Below, piece after piece: positions 14,585 to 15,593 of a DNA stretch of 15,593 bases. The notes beneath the pieces are model-generated. The model was not told the DNA's origin. It did no database searches and was given only the letters and a program-made list of their open reading frames with translations. The translations under genes and the position numbers were made by a program. Source of the DNA: an uncultured Desulfurellaceae bacterium (GTDB lineage: Bacteria > Campylobacterota_A > Desulfurellia > Desulfurellales > Hippeaceae); NCBI GenBank assembly GCA_913056505.1, contig CAJXLZ010000005.1:1-15593 (forward strand), read 5' to 3'. Numbering within the stretch: position 1 is the first letter of the stretch; every line of letters begins with the position of its first letter.

Positions 14585-15096
14585 AAAAAATTATATTCTG
14601 TTTTTTAATGTCATCGTTGTTTTTTACTTTCAATATGCGTGCACAAGCTACAAACATCAAACAGCAATTGAGCAAAAATAATCTACCGGTTCATATAACA
14701 GCCAATCAATTAAAAGCATTCTATAAAAAAGGCTTATATGAGTTCATAGGCAATGTAAAAGCCGTAAGGGGAGATACAACGCTTACCTCAGAAAGAATGA
14801 ATATACAAAAAGATCTGAATACAGGAGAAATAGATACGATAACGTGCATCAATAATGTTGTAATAACGCAAAAAGACAAAAAAGCGACTGCCGATAAAGC
14901 AATATATGAAAATACCAAATACGGGAAAATAACACTTATAGGACACGCTGTTGTATTATCAGGGAAAAATATTATCAAATCGGACAGAATAGTATATTAT
15001 ATAGATAAGGATTATGCCATATCTCAATCCGATAATAAAAGAAGAGTAAATGTCATAATATATCCAACAAAAAAGAAAGGTGAGAAAAATGAGTGA
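14581..15096 (+). CDS. lptA: LPS transport periplasmic protein LptA
   Basis: LptA forms the periplasmic bridge that carries lipopolysaccharide from the inner-membrane LptBFGC complex to LptD. The 171 residues begin with a signal peptide (about 1-23, ending RAQA) and continue as an OstA-type beta-jellyroll: VHITANQLKAFYKKGLYEFIGNV (37-59), TLTSERMNI (67-75), TADKAIYE (103-110) and the ISQSDNKRRVNVIIYP end. It overlaps rdgB by ATGA and gltX by 8 bases. lptB, lptC and the other Lpt genes are not nearby, an unusual split if the assignment of the upstream ATPase to the Fe-S system is right. Confidence 0.85.
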   Translation: MKKIIFCFLMSSLFFTFNMRAQATNIKQQLSKNNLPVHITANQLKAFYKKGLYEFIGNVKAVRGDTTLTSERMNIQKDLNTGEIDTITCINNVVITQKDKKATADKAIYENTKYGKITLIGHAVVLSGKNIIKSDRIVYYIDKDYAISQSDNKRRVNVIIYPTKKKGEKNE

Positions 15097-15593
15097 AGTA
15101 AAAACAAGGTTTGCACCCTCGCCTACGGGGCATTTGCATATTGGCGGTTTGAGAACAGCTATATTTAATTATCTATTTGCTAAAGCCAATAATGGAAAAT
15201 TTGTATTAAGAATTGAGGATACCGATAAAGAGCGCTCTGAAAAAAAATATACGGATGCAATATTAGAGGCTCTGAAGTGGTGCAAAATAGATTATGATGA
15301 AATATATTATCAGAGTGAAAGAGAAAAAATATATAAAAAATATATTGATGAACTACTAAAAACAGGAAAGGCTTATAAATGTTTCTGTTCCAAAGAGCGT
15401 CTAGAACAACTAAAACAGGACCAGATGAAAAGAGGAGAAAATCCTCATTACGACGGACATTGCAGAAACTTAAAAGAAGAACCTCAAAACAGAGCGTTTG
15501 TTGTGCGCATCAAACTGCCTGAAGAAGACATAGAATTTAATGATTATCTGCACGGACATATGCATTTTTCATACAAAGAATTCGATGATTTTA
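15089..15593 (+). CDS. gltX: Glutamyl-tRNA synthetase, N-terminal part (cut by window edge)
   Basis: The frame is open from the ATG at 15089 to the window end, 168 residues without a stop. PSPTGHLHIGGLRTA (10-24) is the class I HIGH signature of glutamyl-tRNA synthetase, followed by LRIEDTDKERS (40-50). Cys98, Cys100 and Cys125 stand where E. coli GluRS has three of its four zinc ligands, but the fourth (His127 there) is Asn127 here. AGGTGAG (15078-15084) inside lptA is its ribosome-binding site. It charges tRNA-Glu (and possibly tRNA-Gln) in the cytoplasm. The KMSKS loop and anticodon domain lie outside the window, so a GluQ-type paralogue is unlikely but not excluded. Confidence 0.95.
   Translation, partial: MSEVKTRFAPSPTGHLHIGGLRTAIFNYLFAKANNGKFVLRIEDTDKERSEKKYTDAILEALKWCKIDYDEIYYQSEREKIYKKYIDELLKTGKAYKCFCSKERLEQLKQDQMKRGENPHYDGHCRNLKEEPQNRAFVVRIKLPEEDIEFNDYLHGHMHFSYKEFDDF

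Overview
The window (about 15.6 kb, strongly AT-rich) reads as ordinary chromosomal DNA from a diderm, probably anaerobic bacterium. Parts of LptA, SurA and a PilQ secretin point to an outer membrane. The heavy use of ATA (Ile) and AGA/AGG (Arg) codons and the minimal SufC/SufB-like Fe-S system would suit an anaerobic, perhaps moderately thermophilic lineage. My best guess is a relative of Hippea/Desulfurella (Desulfurellales). That guess rests on overall impression and was not tested by any search.

Left part (1-2883, minus strand): a SurA-type periplasmic chaperone/prolyl isomerase, cut by the window edge and with its own promoter, and a stand-alone NAD(P)-dependent aldehyde dehydrogenase with its own promoter and a strong ribosome-binding site. 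A gene-free stretch of about 640 bases follows. It contains a palindromic REP/MITE-like element with TGTCATTCC-type arms and, directly next to it, a second small hairpin.

Middle part (2884-8073, minus strand): a compact type IV pilus alignment/secretin operon pilM-pilN-pilO-pilP-pilQ, with smpB (trans-translation) as the last gene, its start lying inside the pilQ end. A 241-base divergent promoter region (8074-8314) separates this operon from the plus-strand genes and carries good promoter matches for both directions plus two short dyads.

Right part (8315-15593, plus strand): a tightly packed housekeeping run. It consists of a double-ACT GcvR-like regulator, peptide deformylase, uvrB, an SmsC/SmsB pair (minimal SUF-like Fe-S cluster assembly), a small membrane-anchored four-cysteine protein, a transaldolase, an RdgB-type dITP/XTP pyrophosphatase, lptA and the first third of gltX. 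Most junctions overlap or are only a few bases wide. The largest gap (47 bases before smsC) has a promoter-like sequence, so the run may be one long transcript with an internal promoter.

Most of the window is well-known core biology. The parts most worth a second look are the SmsCB pair with a Cys-x-x-Cys tail on the ATPase and a neighbouring four-cysteine membrane protein, the PilP without a lipobox, smpB fused into the pilus operon, and the palindromic element in the gene-free stretch. I saw no convincing novel defence or mobile system.
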